NCBI GenBank assembly: GCA_029339505.1
Contig: JAQISU010000118.1
Span: forward strand, 3,337,501-3,401,500
Direction: 5' to 3'
Source: Unio delphinus
Taxonomy: Eukaryota; Mollusca; Bivalvia; Unionida; Unionidae
Length of the DNA stretch: 64,000 nucleotides
In this document: one piece after another, positions 35,640 through 46,329 of the stretch
How the letters are laid out: each line of letters begins with the position of its first letter
How positions within the stretch are numbered: the first letter of the stretch is position 1
Made by a program: the position numbers and the translations under genes
Notes under the pieces: generated by a model
The model's database searches: none
What the model was told of the DNA's origin: nothing
The model's input: the letters and a program-made list of their open reading frames with translations, nothing else

Positions 35640-36302
35640 ATGAATGTAATTGATTTTTCGGCGACAAAAACACAAGAGTCAGTTAAGCATTATGCAGCGC
35701 TACCGAATTCTATTCGCATGATTATAATCGGAGCATCAGGAAGTGGCAAGACGCATTTGTTACTTAATTTAATAACGAGATGGATGAAATGGGATAAATT
35801 ATATTTGGTAGCCCCGAGTGTAGACGATCAGCGATGTTACGAGGTGTTAAAGGGTTTTAACGAGAAAAGAAAATCAGAAATCGATGAGGATATTATTGAG
35901 TTTATAACCGATATCGAGGAAGCACCGAGTATTGATGATATTGATGGAAGTATTAACAATTTAGTCGTATTTGATGATGTCATGTTAGACAAACAAAAGA
36001 ATCCCGCTTGGATATTTTCCAGAGGTAGGCATAAAAATACCGATGTGATATATGTCACTCAACGATACACTCAAATACCAAAAGTGATCATAGATAACTG
36101 CAATATTCTTGCTGTATTTAATGGAGTGGATACACATACTCTACGAAATATTTGGCAAACTTGGTGCGGCGGTGGTATGGATTATAATCTCTTTAGAAAT
36201 TTCTTTAGTCACGCTCAGTCAATTCCACATGGATTTGTTACGATAAATTTGCACGACCCGAGATCAAGATATCGTATCGGACTTGATCAAATATTCGGTT
36301 GA
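35640..36302 (+). CDS. ATP: Polinton genome-packaging ATPase (FtsK-HerA/A32 type), intact
   Basis: This is a 220-residue intact ORF, about the usual length. Walker A is GASGSGKT (residues 31-38), Walker B is NLVVFDDVM with Asp112-Asp113, and VIYVTQRYTQIPK near residue 138 fits the sensor region. The C terminus ends GLDQIFG. The family pumps genome DNA into preformed capsids. The stop codon abuts the right terminal repeat. Its start is 17 bp from the divergent phospholipase-like gene, so the two probably share one short bidirectional promoter. It is the best preserved gene of the element. A related C-terminal fragment lies at 59925-60174. Confidence 0.93.
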   Translation: MNVIDFSATKTQESVKHYAALPNSIRMIIIGASGSGKTHLLLNLITRWMKWDKLYLVAPSVDDQRCYEVLKGFNEKRKSEIDEDIIEFITDIEEAPSIDDIDGSINNLVVFDDVMLDKQKNPAWIFSRGRHKNTDVIYVTQRYTQIPKVIIDNCNILAVFNGVDTHTLRNIWQTWCGGGMDYNLFRNFFSHAQSIPHGFVTINLHDPRSRYRIGLDQIFG

Positions 36303-36619
36303 AATCCTAAAAGGATTTTCAATTCGTCTCTACAACGCCATCAGAGCCGGGTATGTCTGGAGACTTGGTCTCTGGAGACAGAGTTTCGATAGCGTGACAA
36401 ACCGAAACCATTTCTCTTTTTCTTTGTCTGCCTGAATTTGTTTCGGTTTGAAATCCTTTAGGATTTTGCTGACATAGTTTTTGTTTGTTTGAAATAGTTT
36501 CGGTTTGTCTGAAATAGTTTCGGTTTGTTCGCCCTCTTGCCTAAAATCCTTTAGGACTTTGTCTGAAATAGTTTCGGTTTGCTTGAAATAGTTTCGGTCT
36601 GTTCGACGTCTCTGCTGCT
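36303..36619 (-). repeat. Right terminal inverted repeat of the Polinton (expanded)
   Basis: Read from the right end inward it starts AGCAGCAGAGA and has more CCGAAACTATTTCA modules than the left arm, with AATCCTAAAGGATT palindromes between them. It begins immediately after the ATPase stop codon. The length difference between arms (about 190 versus 317 bp) suggests repeat gain or loss inside the terminus. Confidence 0.88.
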
Positions 36620-36719
36620 ACTCACGGTACTAATTCAGTTTCCATAGTAAACGTATGCACCATGATATTAAAAATCCAATAACTTAAAAACCTATCAGTA
36701 TAGATGATATATGAATGTC

Positions 36720-37620
36720 AGCTTTTGTGTATATGAAAGGATATGAGACATAGGGCCCTCTCTATCATACTATATAAGAGCAAGGTACGTATTTTCCAAA
36801 TACTTGGTTCCACACATGACCCTCGATTTCCCTCTGCATTTTCCGTTTTTTTAAGGCACAATACCATACTGTATGGCTTGTTTTCAACCCTAGATTTGTT
36901 TATATTCATCAATCCATCATTGACTTTTCTACGATGTACCAAACTGAAGTTCCGGACTCTTAAACATGCGATTTTTGCGAATTTTGAGTCTTCAAACAAG
37001 TGCGCGCTCATGTGACAACAGGTGAAAGGCGCTACATGTACCATGTTTACGAATCTACGATACAACCTTTCTTTAGTTACAGAACAGTGGTAGATGCAAA
37101 ATTAAGTCTTAACTTACCATTAGCTCGATTAATGATTCCTGTTTTATGGACGAATCTGACACTGTCTTCTCCGCTGCACAAATCAAACACAATCGACTAT
37201 ATTTTCAAAAGAGGTAAATTATGCAGCACACACGTCAGCGCCGAAATATGATTGGCTCAAATGGTTATACTTTTATATATACTCTCATTAATACTCTCAT
37301 TAATTTAAAGCATTCGAATAGTTCGTAACATGATGCTTACCTGTTTTTGCCTTTATACAAATAGTCTACATCGTGAAACGCTTCTCTGATGCATGCATGT
37401 TTTTGAAGAATAACCTTTTGAGCCAATCAAAATTCGGCGCTGATGTTTGTGTTGCATAGTTTACCTATTTTGAAAATAGTCGCTTGTTTACCATATACGT
37501 TCGTGTGCAATCAAAGAGGGAAATAGCAGACGGAACTCGAGGGTCATGGGTGGAAATAAATATTTGGAAGTTATGTACCTCTTCTCTGAGAGTGTACTAT
37601 GTCAAAATGGACCACGGGAG
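36720..37620. repeat. Fold-back element (long imperfect inverted repeat)
   Basis: Two nested arm pairs are visible. The outer pair (about 36780-36850 and 37510-37580) shares CACATGACCCTCGATTTCC against its reverse complement. The inner pair (about 37196-37268 and 37411-37485) shares CAGCGCCGAAATATGATTGG with few mismatches. The loop is about 140 bp. No transposase is present. It is consistent with a fold-back or long-hairpin MITE starting about 100 bp right of the Polinton. Exact ends are not determined. Confidence 0.7.
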
Positions 37621-38270
37621 TAATCTAAGGTATATTTGCCACTCTGTATGATTTTGTTCCTTCATATTAGTGGGGGTTTTGTTGCTCAACATCGAGCTTG
37701 TGTCGAGCACCCATGACCTCTGTCGTAAAACACGATACAGAAAATATAATTAACCTTTCTTTTTAACGTAATAATGTATATCGTTCTTTATGAAAACATA
37801 TCTTTAAAAAAGTTAACCAACGGTCGAGCTACATTGTAACATCCAATGTACTGATAACACGAGTACTGCAATGTAGACAATATAATTTAAGATTATCTTT
37901 GATATGACGCTTGAGTAGAAATAATTCACAATATCAAAGTTTGATTTTGCTGAAATTCTTATGTATTTAGGTGCAATCAATTCCCTTTTCTGTTACTATT
38001 GAAATTTCTTTACTAATCCGAATGCCCACGTCTTTCGATGATGTTGCATTGCCACTTTCAATCAATTGATTAAAAGAGGTTCTGGTACTATTGTTAATGA
38101 TTAGTGCGGTAAAAATGTACATATTTCACATATAAAACTAAAATATTAATGAATCCACAAAATCGTAAAACAATGGTTATTCATTGTTCATCAAATGTTT
38201 CATAAAGGCATGTTAAAGAAATACCTGACGTCAATGTCTTGTCTGAGAAAGCATGTTTAAGTGATTTTAC

Positions 38271-38335
<65 letters not shown>

Positions 38336-38904
38336 ACCTCGTGATCACCAGCATCTGTGATACTAGTCGTAATATCCATTGTGATGCAAAATTAGACATG
38401 TGAAAATACGTTTCCTAGAATGTTTGATCTTTTACCGATATTATCGTAACATGTATAACATAAAAATCAGTGCCTTGTAGGGCAAACTACGCTATATCAT
38501 CGCTATGAAATTGACACTTGTATGCTCCTTGGAAACCAATACAATATTTACTGTCTTTCATTCGTTGATCCCACTATGTTATAATGTATTGTTATCACGT
38601 GTAATGGACGCTTATTCAAGCAAATATCGTTAATCGATGACTAGGTCGTATAAGGCTTTCACAAACACTTCAATTGCAAATAGTGTAGGCATAATCAAAA
38701 CTGACAAAACAGACGCATTTCCTCTTCGGTAATTTGATAATCGATACATTACACCTTCTTATCATGCTAGGATTTCTGAGTTCAAGAGAAAGGAAAAATA
38801 TTAATGAATATATGAAGGTCGGTGGTCATCGATCAAATTCAGTCGTAACACCTGAGCTCGCAAAAAAAGAAATTGTATTAAACACACGATTGGATGTTTA
38901 CTCG
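37621..38904. other. Intergenic DNA with a (GA)n tract
   Basis: Contains a (GA)n microsatellite at 38272-38331. Otherwise AT-rich without recognised genes. Confidence 0.55.
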
Positions 38905-39965
38905 CCACGAATATGTACAAATGGACAGGGGTACAATCCTACTTATCAAGAATATGTATAAAAGAACAAGGAAACAATTATATTTATACGAATATGTATA
39001 AATCGACAGGGATACAATTCTTCTAACCACGAATATGTATAAATCGACAGGAAAACACTCATAATACCACGAATATGTATAAATTGACAGAGATACAATC
39101 CTACTTATTACGAATATGTATAAATTGACAGAGATACAATCCTACTTATTACGAATATGTATAAATTGACAGAGATACAATCCTACTTATTACGAATATG
39201 TATAAATTGACAGAGATACAATTCTACTTATTACGAATATGTATAAATTGACAGGGATACAATCCTACTTATTACGAATATGTATAAATTGACAGGGATA
39301 CAATCCTACTTATTACGAATATGTATAAATTGACAGGGATACAATCCTACTTATTACGAATATGTATAAATTGACAGGGATACAATCCTACTTATTACGA
39401 ATATGTATAAATTGACAGAGATACAATCCTACTTATTACGAATATGTATAAATTGACAGGGATACAATCCTACTTATTACGAATATGTATAAATTGACAG
39501 GGATACAATCCTACTTATTACTAATAAGTATAAATGGATAGGGAAACAATTATATTTACAACAATATGAAAAAATCGACAGGGATACAATTCTACCAACC
39601 ACGAATATGTATAAATGGACAGGAAAACAATTATATTTACAACAATATGAAAAAATCGACAGGGACACAATCCTACTTAACATTAATATGTATAAATGGA
39701 CAGGGGAACAATCATACGTATCACGAATATGTATAAAAGGACATTGAAACAATTATATTTACACGAATATGTATAAATGGACAGGGAAACAATTATATTT
39801 ACACGAATATGTATAAAAGGACAGGGAAACAATTATATTTACACGAATATGTATAAATGGACAGGGAAACAATCCTACCTATTAGGAATTTTTATAAATG
39901 GACAGGAAAACAATAATACCTATCACGAATATGTATAAATTGACAGGGATACAAACCTAAAATCA
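38905..39965. repeat. 41-bp minisatellite, about 25 units
   Basis: The unit is like ACGAATATGTATAAATTGAC followed by AGGGATACAATCCTACTTATT. The central block (39090-39510) is nearly uniform and the flanks are diverged, as expected from recent expansion in the middle of an older array. The minus-strand open frame across it is a by-product. Confidence 0.93.
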
Positions 39966-40129
39966 CAAATACATCCAGAAAGGTAATTTCTTTCGGCAAA
40001 GGCCAGAAACATAATGTTTTCCATGAAACTTGTAATAATAATAGGTCCTTCACACTGGTTTCAAAAACCATTTCCTTTTGCTGCTTACATACGGATCTTA
40101 CTCAAAAGAAGCACAAGGGTAGCGTTTTT

Positions 40130-43100
40130 GAAGTCGATGTGCATTTAACTATTCGATTTTCTTTTAACTACTCGATTTTCTTTTAACTATTCGATTTTCT
40201 TTTAACTATTCGATTTTCTTTGGATTAGTCAATCATCAAATCGATGTGCATTTAACTATTCGATTTTCTTTTAACTATTCGATTTTCTTTGGATCAGTCA
40301 ATCATCAAATCGATGTGCATTTAACTATTCGATTTTCTTTGGATCAATCAATCATCAAATCGATGTGCATTTAACTATTCGATTTTCTTTGGATCAGTCA
40401 ATCATCAAATCGATGTGCATTTAACTATTCGATTTTCTTTGGATCAATCAATCATCAAATCGATGTGCATTTAACTATTCGATTTTCTTTGGATCAGTCA
40501 ATCATCAAATCGATGTGCATTTAACCATTCGATTTTCTTTGGATCAATCAATCATCAAATCGATGTGCATTTAACCATTCGATTTTCTTTGGATCAATCA
40601 ATCATCAAATCGATGTGCATTTAACCATTCGATTTTCTTTGGATCAATCAATCATCAAATCGATGTGCATTTAACTATTCGATTTTCTTTGGATCAGTCA
40701 ATCATCAAATCGATGTGCATTTAACTATTCGATTTTCTTTGGATCAATCAATCATCAAATCGATGTGCATTTAACCATTCGATTTTCTTTGGATCAATCA
40801 ATCATCAAATCGATGTGCATTTAACTATTCGATTTTCTTTGGATCAATCAATCATCAAATCGATGTGCATTTAACCATTCGATTTTCTTTTAACTATTCG
40901 ATTTTCTTTGGATCAATCAAATGTGCAAATCGATGTGCATTTAACTATTCGATTTTCTTTGGATCAATCAAATGTGCAAATCGAAGTGCATTTAACTATT
41001 TGATTTTCTTTTAACTATTCGATTTTCTTTGGATCAGTCAATCATCAAATCGATGTGCATTTAACTATTCGATTTTCTTTGGATCAATCAAATGTGCTCG
41101 ATGTGCATTTAACTATTCGATTTTCTTTGGATCAATCAAATGTGCAAATCGATGTGCATTTAACTATTCGATTTTCTTTGGATCAATCAAATGTGCAAAT
41201 CGATGTGCATTTAACTATTCGATTTTCTTTGGATCAATCAAATGTGCAAATCGATGTGCATTTAACTATTCGATTTTCTTTGGATCAATCAAATGTGCAA
41301 ATCGATGTGCATTTAACTATTCGATTTTCTTTTAACCGTTCGATTTTCTTTTAACCATTCGATTTTCTTTGGATCAGTCAATCATCAAATCGATGTGCAT
41401 TTAACCATTCGATTTTCTTTGGATCAATCAATCATCAAATCGATGTGCATTTAACCATTCGATTTTCTTTGGATCAATCAATCATCAAATCGATGTGCAT
41501 TTAACTATTCGATTTTCTTTGGATCAGTCAATCATCAAATCGATGTGCATTTAACTATTCGATTTTCTTTGGATCAATCAATCATCAAATCGATGTGCAT
41601 TTAACTATTCGATTTTCTTTGGATCAGTCAATCATCAAATCGATGTGCATTTAACTATTCGATTTTCTTTGGATCAATCAATCATCAAATCGATGTGCAT
41701 TTAACTATTCGATTTTCTTTGGATCAATCAATCATCAAATCGGTGTGCATTTAACTATTCGATTTTCTTTGGATCAATCAATCATCAAATCGATGTGCAT
41801 TTAACCATTCGATTTTCTTTGGATCAGTCAATCATCAAATCGGTGTGCATTTAACCATTCGATTTTCTTTGGATCAGTCAATCATCAAATCGATGTGCAT
41901 TTAACTATTCGATTTTCTTTGGATCAGTCAATCATCAAATCGATGTGCATTTAACTATTCGATTTTCTTAGGATCAGTCAATCATCAAATCGATGTGCAT
42001 TTAACTATTCGATTTTCTTAGGATCAGTCAATCATCAAATCGATGTGCATTTAACTATTCGATTTTCTTTGGATCAGTCAATCATCAAATCGATGTGCAT
42101 TTAACTATTCAATTTTCTTTGGATCAATCAATCATCAAATCGATGTGCATTTAACTATTCGATTTTCTTTGGATCAGTCAATCATCAAATCGATGTGCAT
42201 TTAACTATTCGATTTTCTTTGGATCAATCAATCATCAAATCGATGTGCATTTAACCATTCGATTTTCTTTGGATCAATCAATCATCAAATCGATGTGCAT
42301 TTAACTATTCGATTTTCTTTGGATCAATCAATCATCAAATCGATGTGCATTTAACTATTCGATTTTCTTTTAACTATTCGATTTTCTTTGGATCAATCAA
42401 ATGTGCAAATCGATGTGCATTTAACTATTCGATTTTCTTTGGATCAATCAAATGTGCAAATCGAAGTGCATTTAACTATTCGATTTTCTTTTAACTATTC
42501 GATTTTCTTTGGATCAGTCAATCATCAAATCGATGTGCATTTAACTATTCGATTTTCTTTGGATCAATCAAATGTGCAAATCGATGTGCATTTAACTATT
42601 CGATTTTCTTTGGATCAATCAAATGTGCAAATCGATGCGCATTTAACTATTCGATTTTCTTTGGATCAATCAAATGTGCAAATCGATGTGCATTTAACTA
42701 TTCGATTTTCTTTGGATCAATCAAATGTGCAAATCGATGTACATTTAACTATTCGATTTTCTTTGGATCAATCAAATGTGCAAATCGATGTGCATTTAAC
42801 TATTCGATTTTCTTTTAACCATTCGATTTTCTTTTAACCATTCGATTTTCTTTGGATCAGTCAATCATCAAATCGATGTGCATTTAACCATTCGATTTTC
42901 TTTGGATCAATCAATCATCAAATCGATGTGCATTTAACTATTCGATTTTCTTTGGATCAGTCAATCATCAAATCGATGTGCATTTAACTATTCGATTTTC
43001 TTTGGATCAATCAATCATCAAATCGATGTGCGTTTAACTATTCGATTTTCTTTGGATCAGTCAATCATCAAATCGATGTGCATTTAACTATTCGATTTTC

Positions 43101-44026
43101 TTTGGATCAATCAATCATCAAATCGATGTGCATTTAACTATTCGATTTTCTTTGGATCAATCAATCATCAAATCGATGTGCATTTAACTATTCGATTTTC
43201 TTTGGATCAATCAATCATCAAATCGATGTGCATTTAACCATTCGATTTTCTTTGGATCAGTCAATCATCAAATCGATGTGCATTTAACCATTCGATTTTC
43301 TTTGGATCAGTCAATCATCAAATCGATGTGCATTTAACTATTCGATTTTCTTTGGATCAGTCAATCATCAAATCGATGTGCATTTAACTATTCGATTTTC
43401 TTTGGATCAATCAATCATCAAATCGATGTGCATTTAACTATTCGATTTTCTTAGGATCAGTCAATCATCAAATCGATGTGCATTTAACTATTCGATTTTC
43501 TTTGGATCAGTCAATCATCAAATCGATGTGCATTTAACTATTCAATTTTCTTTGGATCAATCAATCATCAAATCGATGTGCATTTAACTATTCGATTTTC
43601 TTTGGATCAGTCAATCATCAAATCGATGTGCATTTAACTATTCGATTTTCTTTGGATCAGTCAATCATCAAATCGATGTGCATTTAACTATTCAATTTTC
43701 TTCGGATCAATCAATCATCAAATTGATGTGCATTTAACTATTCGATTTTCTTTGGATCAGTCAATCATCAAATCGATGTGCATTTAACTATTCGATTTTC
43801 TTTGGATCAATCAATCATCAAATCGATGTGCATTTAACTATTCGATTTTCTTTGGATCAATCAATCATCAAATCGATGTGCATTTAACTATTCGATTTTC
43901 TTTGGATCAGTCAATCATCAAATCGATGTGCATTTAACTATTCGATTTTCTTTGGATCAATCAAATGTGCAAATCGATGTGCATTTAACTATTCGATTTT
44001 CTTTGGATCAATCAATCATCGTAGAT
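40130..44026. repeat. 50/51-bp satellite array, about 75 units, with 1.48-kb higher-order repeat
   Basis: Most units are 50 bp and read CGATGTGCATTTAACTATTC, GATTTTCTTTGGATCARTCA, ATCATCAAAT. A subfamily is 51 bp, with AATGTGCAAAT in place of the last block, clustered at 40900-41320 and 42380-42830. Some units contain an extra TTTTAACTATTCGATTTTC. The landmark double-ATTCGATTTTC block at 40881 recurs at 42361, a 1480-bp period. Runs of 51-bp units are open in one frame only because 51 is divisible by three. Confidence 0.93.
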
Positions 44027-44029
44027 CAT

Positions 44030-44462
44030 GTTCTCAACAAATGCATATTTGTATCTGTGTATACCTCCAAAGAATACGAACACTTCTTGTTCTGCACAAT
44101 TCTATAGTTTCTGCATCGAATTAAAATAAAAATGTACAGAAAATATCAACTACGATTCTCTTTATGCTATAAATTTATTTACTTATTAAATAGAAAACCA
44201 AGGAGAGATTTATGTTAGGATTCTTTAACGAACAGGTTGATCTCAACAATTATTTTATTCACGATGTTTTTATTATCTCGGTTGAGAAAGTATATAGTTA
44301 ACTGTCTATGGAGAATCAAGCGTGTTCAAATCTCCCTAACACACTTCAAAGTCTAGTTTATTTTATTAGTCGCTGCTTCTGTTATGTTTTCCACTTCCGA
44401 AACTATCATCCAATTTTCCTTCCGATAGTACGCCTTCACCAACTTCTTATGTCACGATATGT
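44030..44462. other. Intergenic DNA, no gene seen
   Basis: AT-rich unique-looking sequence between the satellite and the SINE. Confidence 0.5.
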
Positions 44463-44790
44463 ACCGCTACGGTGGCCTAGTAGTTAGAGCATCCGCTGCG
44501 GGTGCGGGTGGTCGTGGGTTCGATCCACGGCCGAGTCATATCAAATACATAAAATTGGTACTATCAGCCGCTTCGCTTGTTGCTCAGCATTAAGAGGTTA
44601 GTGTTAGGACTGGTCGGCCTGGTGTCAGGATAATGTGACTGCGTGGGACATCATGCTACATGTCTGCGGCATGATGCCCCAGTGCTAGACATCACTATAA
44701 ACTGCCTCACTGCAGATATCGTAGTGATATGACTGAAAAATTGTTAAAGCTACATTAAGAAACTTAATTAAACAAACAAACAAACAAATC
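44463..44790 (+). mobile_element. tRNA-derived SINE, full-length-looking
   Basis: The head is tRNA-like with an A box (TGGCCTAGTAGTTAGAGC) and a B box (GGTTCGATCC) of RNA polymerase III promoters. The body contains GTGGGACATCATGCTACATG, a CACTATAAACTG block and ATATGACTGAAAAATTGTT, and the element ends in an A-rich (AAAC)n tail. I associate this body with SINEs abundant in gastropod genomes. It needs a partner LINE for mobility. Several tRNA positions do not pair, so it is not a functional tRNA gene. Confidence 0.82.
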
Positions 44791-45384
44791 ATGATAGAGG
44801 TAGGGCACAGTATTACCCTTGTCTGTCCATTTCACCATCACACTTTAGAAACCAAGGCTTCCAAGGTTGAAAATGTTACACTGTAATTTGAAGCAGGAAG
44901 TCATCACTATCAGATTCACTTAGATATTTATATATACCCGTGATGGGTATTTCTTAATTGCTCCAATTTTCATTTTCTAGTTTATTGCAGATAGTATATC
45001 CAGAAGAAATGAGACACTAAACTTTTACATGCAGCAGACTTCTTTAGTGCTGATCTCTTTACCTATAAAAATAAACAAAGTAAAAATACCAATTTTCATT
45101 CTTGATTTTATAAAAACATTTCCAGCAATAAACTATTATTACACTGAGAGAAAAAGATCAATGTATATATTTGATATAATTGGTGCCCTGTGTATTGTTA
45201 TTCATATGACTGACAAATTTTACAGACATTTTTTGGGGGGATATTGAAATTTAGTTGCAACCACTGTCCTTTTTGTGTCAATTTGTGTCTATCATTCACA
45301 CTGGTTTGCTTTTCTGTTCATAGGGCAGACAAAAATATAGGAAAGCCTGTTGCATGTCCATTCATTGGTACAACTTTGTTATCT
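44791..45384. other. Intergenic DNA, no gene seen
   Basis: AT-rich; the short open frames at 45029-45247 and 45244-45435 carry no recognisable domain. Confidence 0.45.
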
Positions 45385-45495
45385 CAACTCCTGCAGACAT
45401 GTAGCATGATGTCCCGGTGCCAGACATCACTATAAACTGTAACACTGCAGACATCGTAGCGATATGACTGAACTCTTGTTGAAGCTACATTCAAA
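45385..45495 (+). mobile_element. 3' fragment of the same SINE family
   Basis: It matches the 3' half of the 44463-44790 SINE: GACATGTAGCATGATGTCCC, GCCAGACATCACTATAAACT, and CATCGTAGCGATATGACTGA. The tRNA head is missing, as is normal for 5'-truncated copies. Confidence 0.75.
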
Positions 45496-45992
45496 ATCCA
45501 AATCACACCCGTTTTCCAGACCATATTCTTTATCTGTTAATATTCTATATTTTTCTGAATACATACTCATCAGTTCTTTCAGATCGAGTCCATATTGATT
45601 TCATTCAGAAATGTTAGTTCATAGCGTTGAATTGGCGTTTGAGGAAATTCCCATACAGGCGCAAGAATGAAAATAATCAAACACACTAAGGTTGGCTTGA
45701 TATACTACATCGAGATCACAATTTACAAATACAGTATGACAAGGATTCTCAACATCTATGATGCAGTTACCTTGATGGAAAAAGATTAAATCCACATTGT
45801 TTTACAAAACACGTGTATTTTGTTATGTGTCCCTCTTTCTACTCCAATCATGGAACGTCAAGGAAATTCATCACTGTCTATATGGAACGTGCATTGCAAA
45901 TAAGGGAAGCAATTCAGTGGATACTGTATTAGTCATAACAGAGTTATTTTTCATTATGACAAGCAATGCCAAATGTTTGATTTAGCATTAAG

Positions 45993-46130
45993 GTTGTTAA
46001 TACATCTGATAACTGAAGTAAAAAATATATATAAATACAAGCGTTTCTGCACTTAATAAACATATCAGTGACGACAGTGTTAATCATGGAGACGAAAACG
46101 GTTACGACGATAATGACTGGCACATTTTCT
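45993..46130 (+). repeat. Dispersed repeat, copy 1 (copy 2 at 49313-49442)
   Basis: Both copies contain CTTAATAAACATRTCAGTGA, then YGACAGTGTTARTCATGGAG and a GGTTAYGAYGA stretch; similarity extends about 130 bp. It could belong to an uncharacterised interspersed family. No coding content is seen. Confidence 0.6.
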
Positions 46131-46329
46131 TTTCGTTTGTTACGTATGGTAAATTTTTTTTTCAAAACCAGAAATTCGTTGAAAATTATGAAGACATAAC
46201 CGATGTGCTGCATTTAAATACAAACTATTGTCCTCAAAAATCAACAAATATGTCGGCTGTGTGAGGGAAGTTTTGATGAAATGCAGCCTTGCAACTCCCT
46301 TTAACTGCAAAGGTTACAACCCCTATAGT

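Larger units (their letters stand above)
25528..36619. mobile_element. Polinton/Maverick element, complete end to end (11,092 bp), mostly pseudogenised
   Basis: Both termini begin AGCAGCAGAGA reading inward, and ACTCA flanks both sides (25523-25527 and 36620-36624). Polinton target duplications are usually 6 bp, so 5 bp is slightly short. Gene order from the left: minus-strand block of capsid-type gene, membrane/coiled-coil genes, protease, core-like protein, small conserved ORF and NUMOD/HNH gene; plus-strand polymerase-helicase-HNH; minus-strand integrase and phospholipase-like gene; plus-strand packaging ATPase. Polintons are self-synthesising transposons related to adintoviruses and adenoviruses, replicating by protein-primed DNA synthesis and inserting by a retrovirus-like integrase. 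Most genes here carry a few frameshifts or stops; the ATPase and protease are intact. The element is therefore recent enough to read but probably no longer autonomous. Confidence 0.93.

Noticed and set aside
40130..44026. Proteins of repeated VHLTIRFSLDQSNVQID type
   Set aside because: They exist only where 51-bp units stand in tandem; neighbouring 50-bp units break the frame. No start context or other coding sign.
44463..44540. Functional tRNA gene
   Set aside because: A and B boxes are present, but the cloverleaf does not close and the sequence continues into a SINE body with an A-rich tail.
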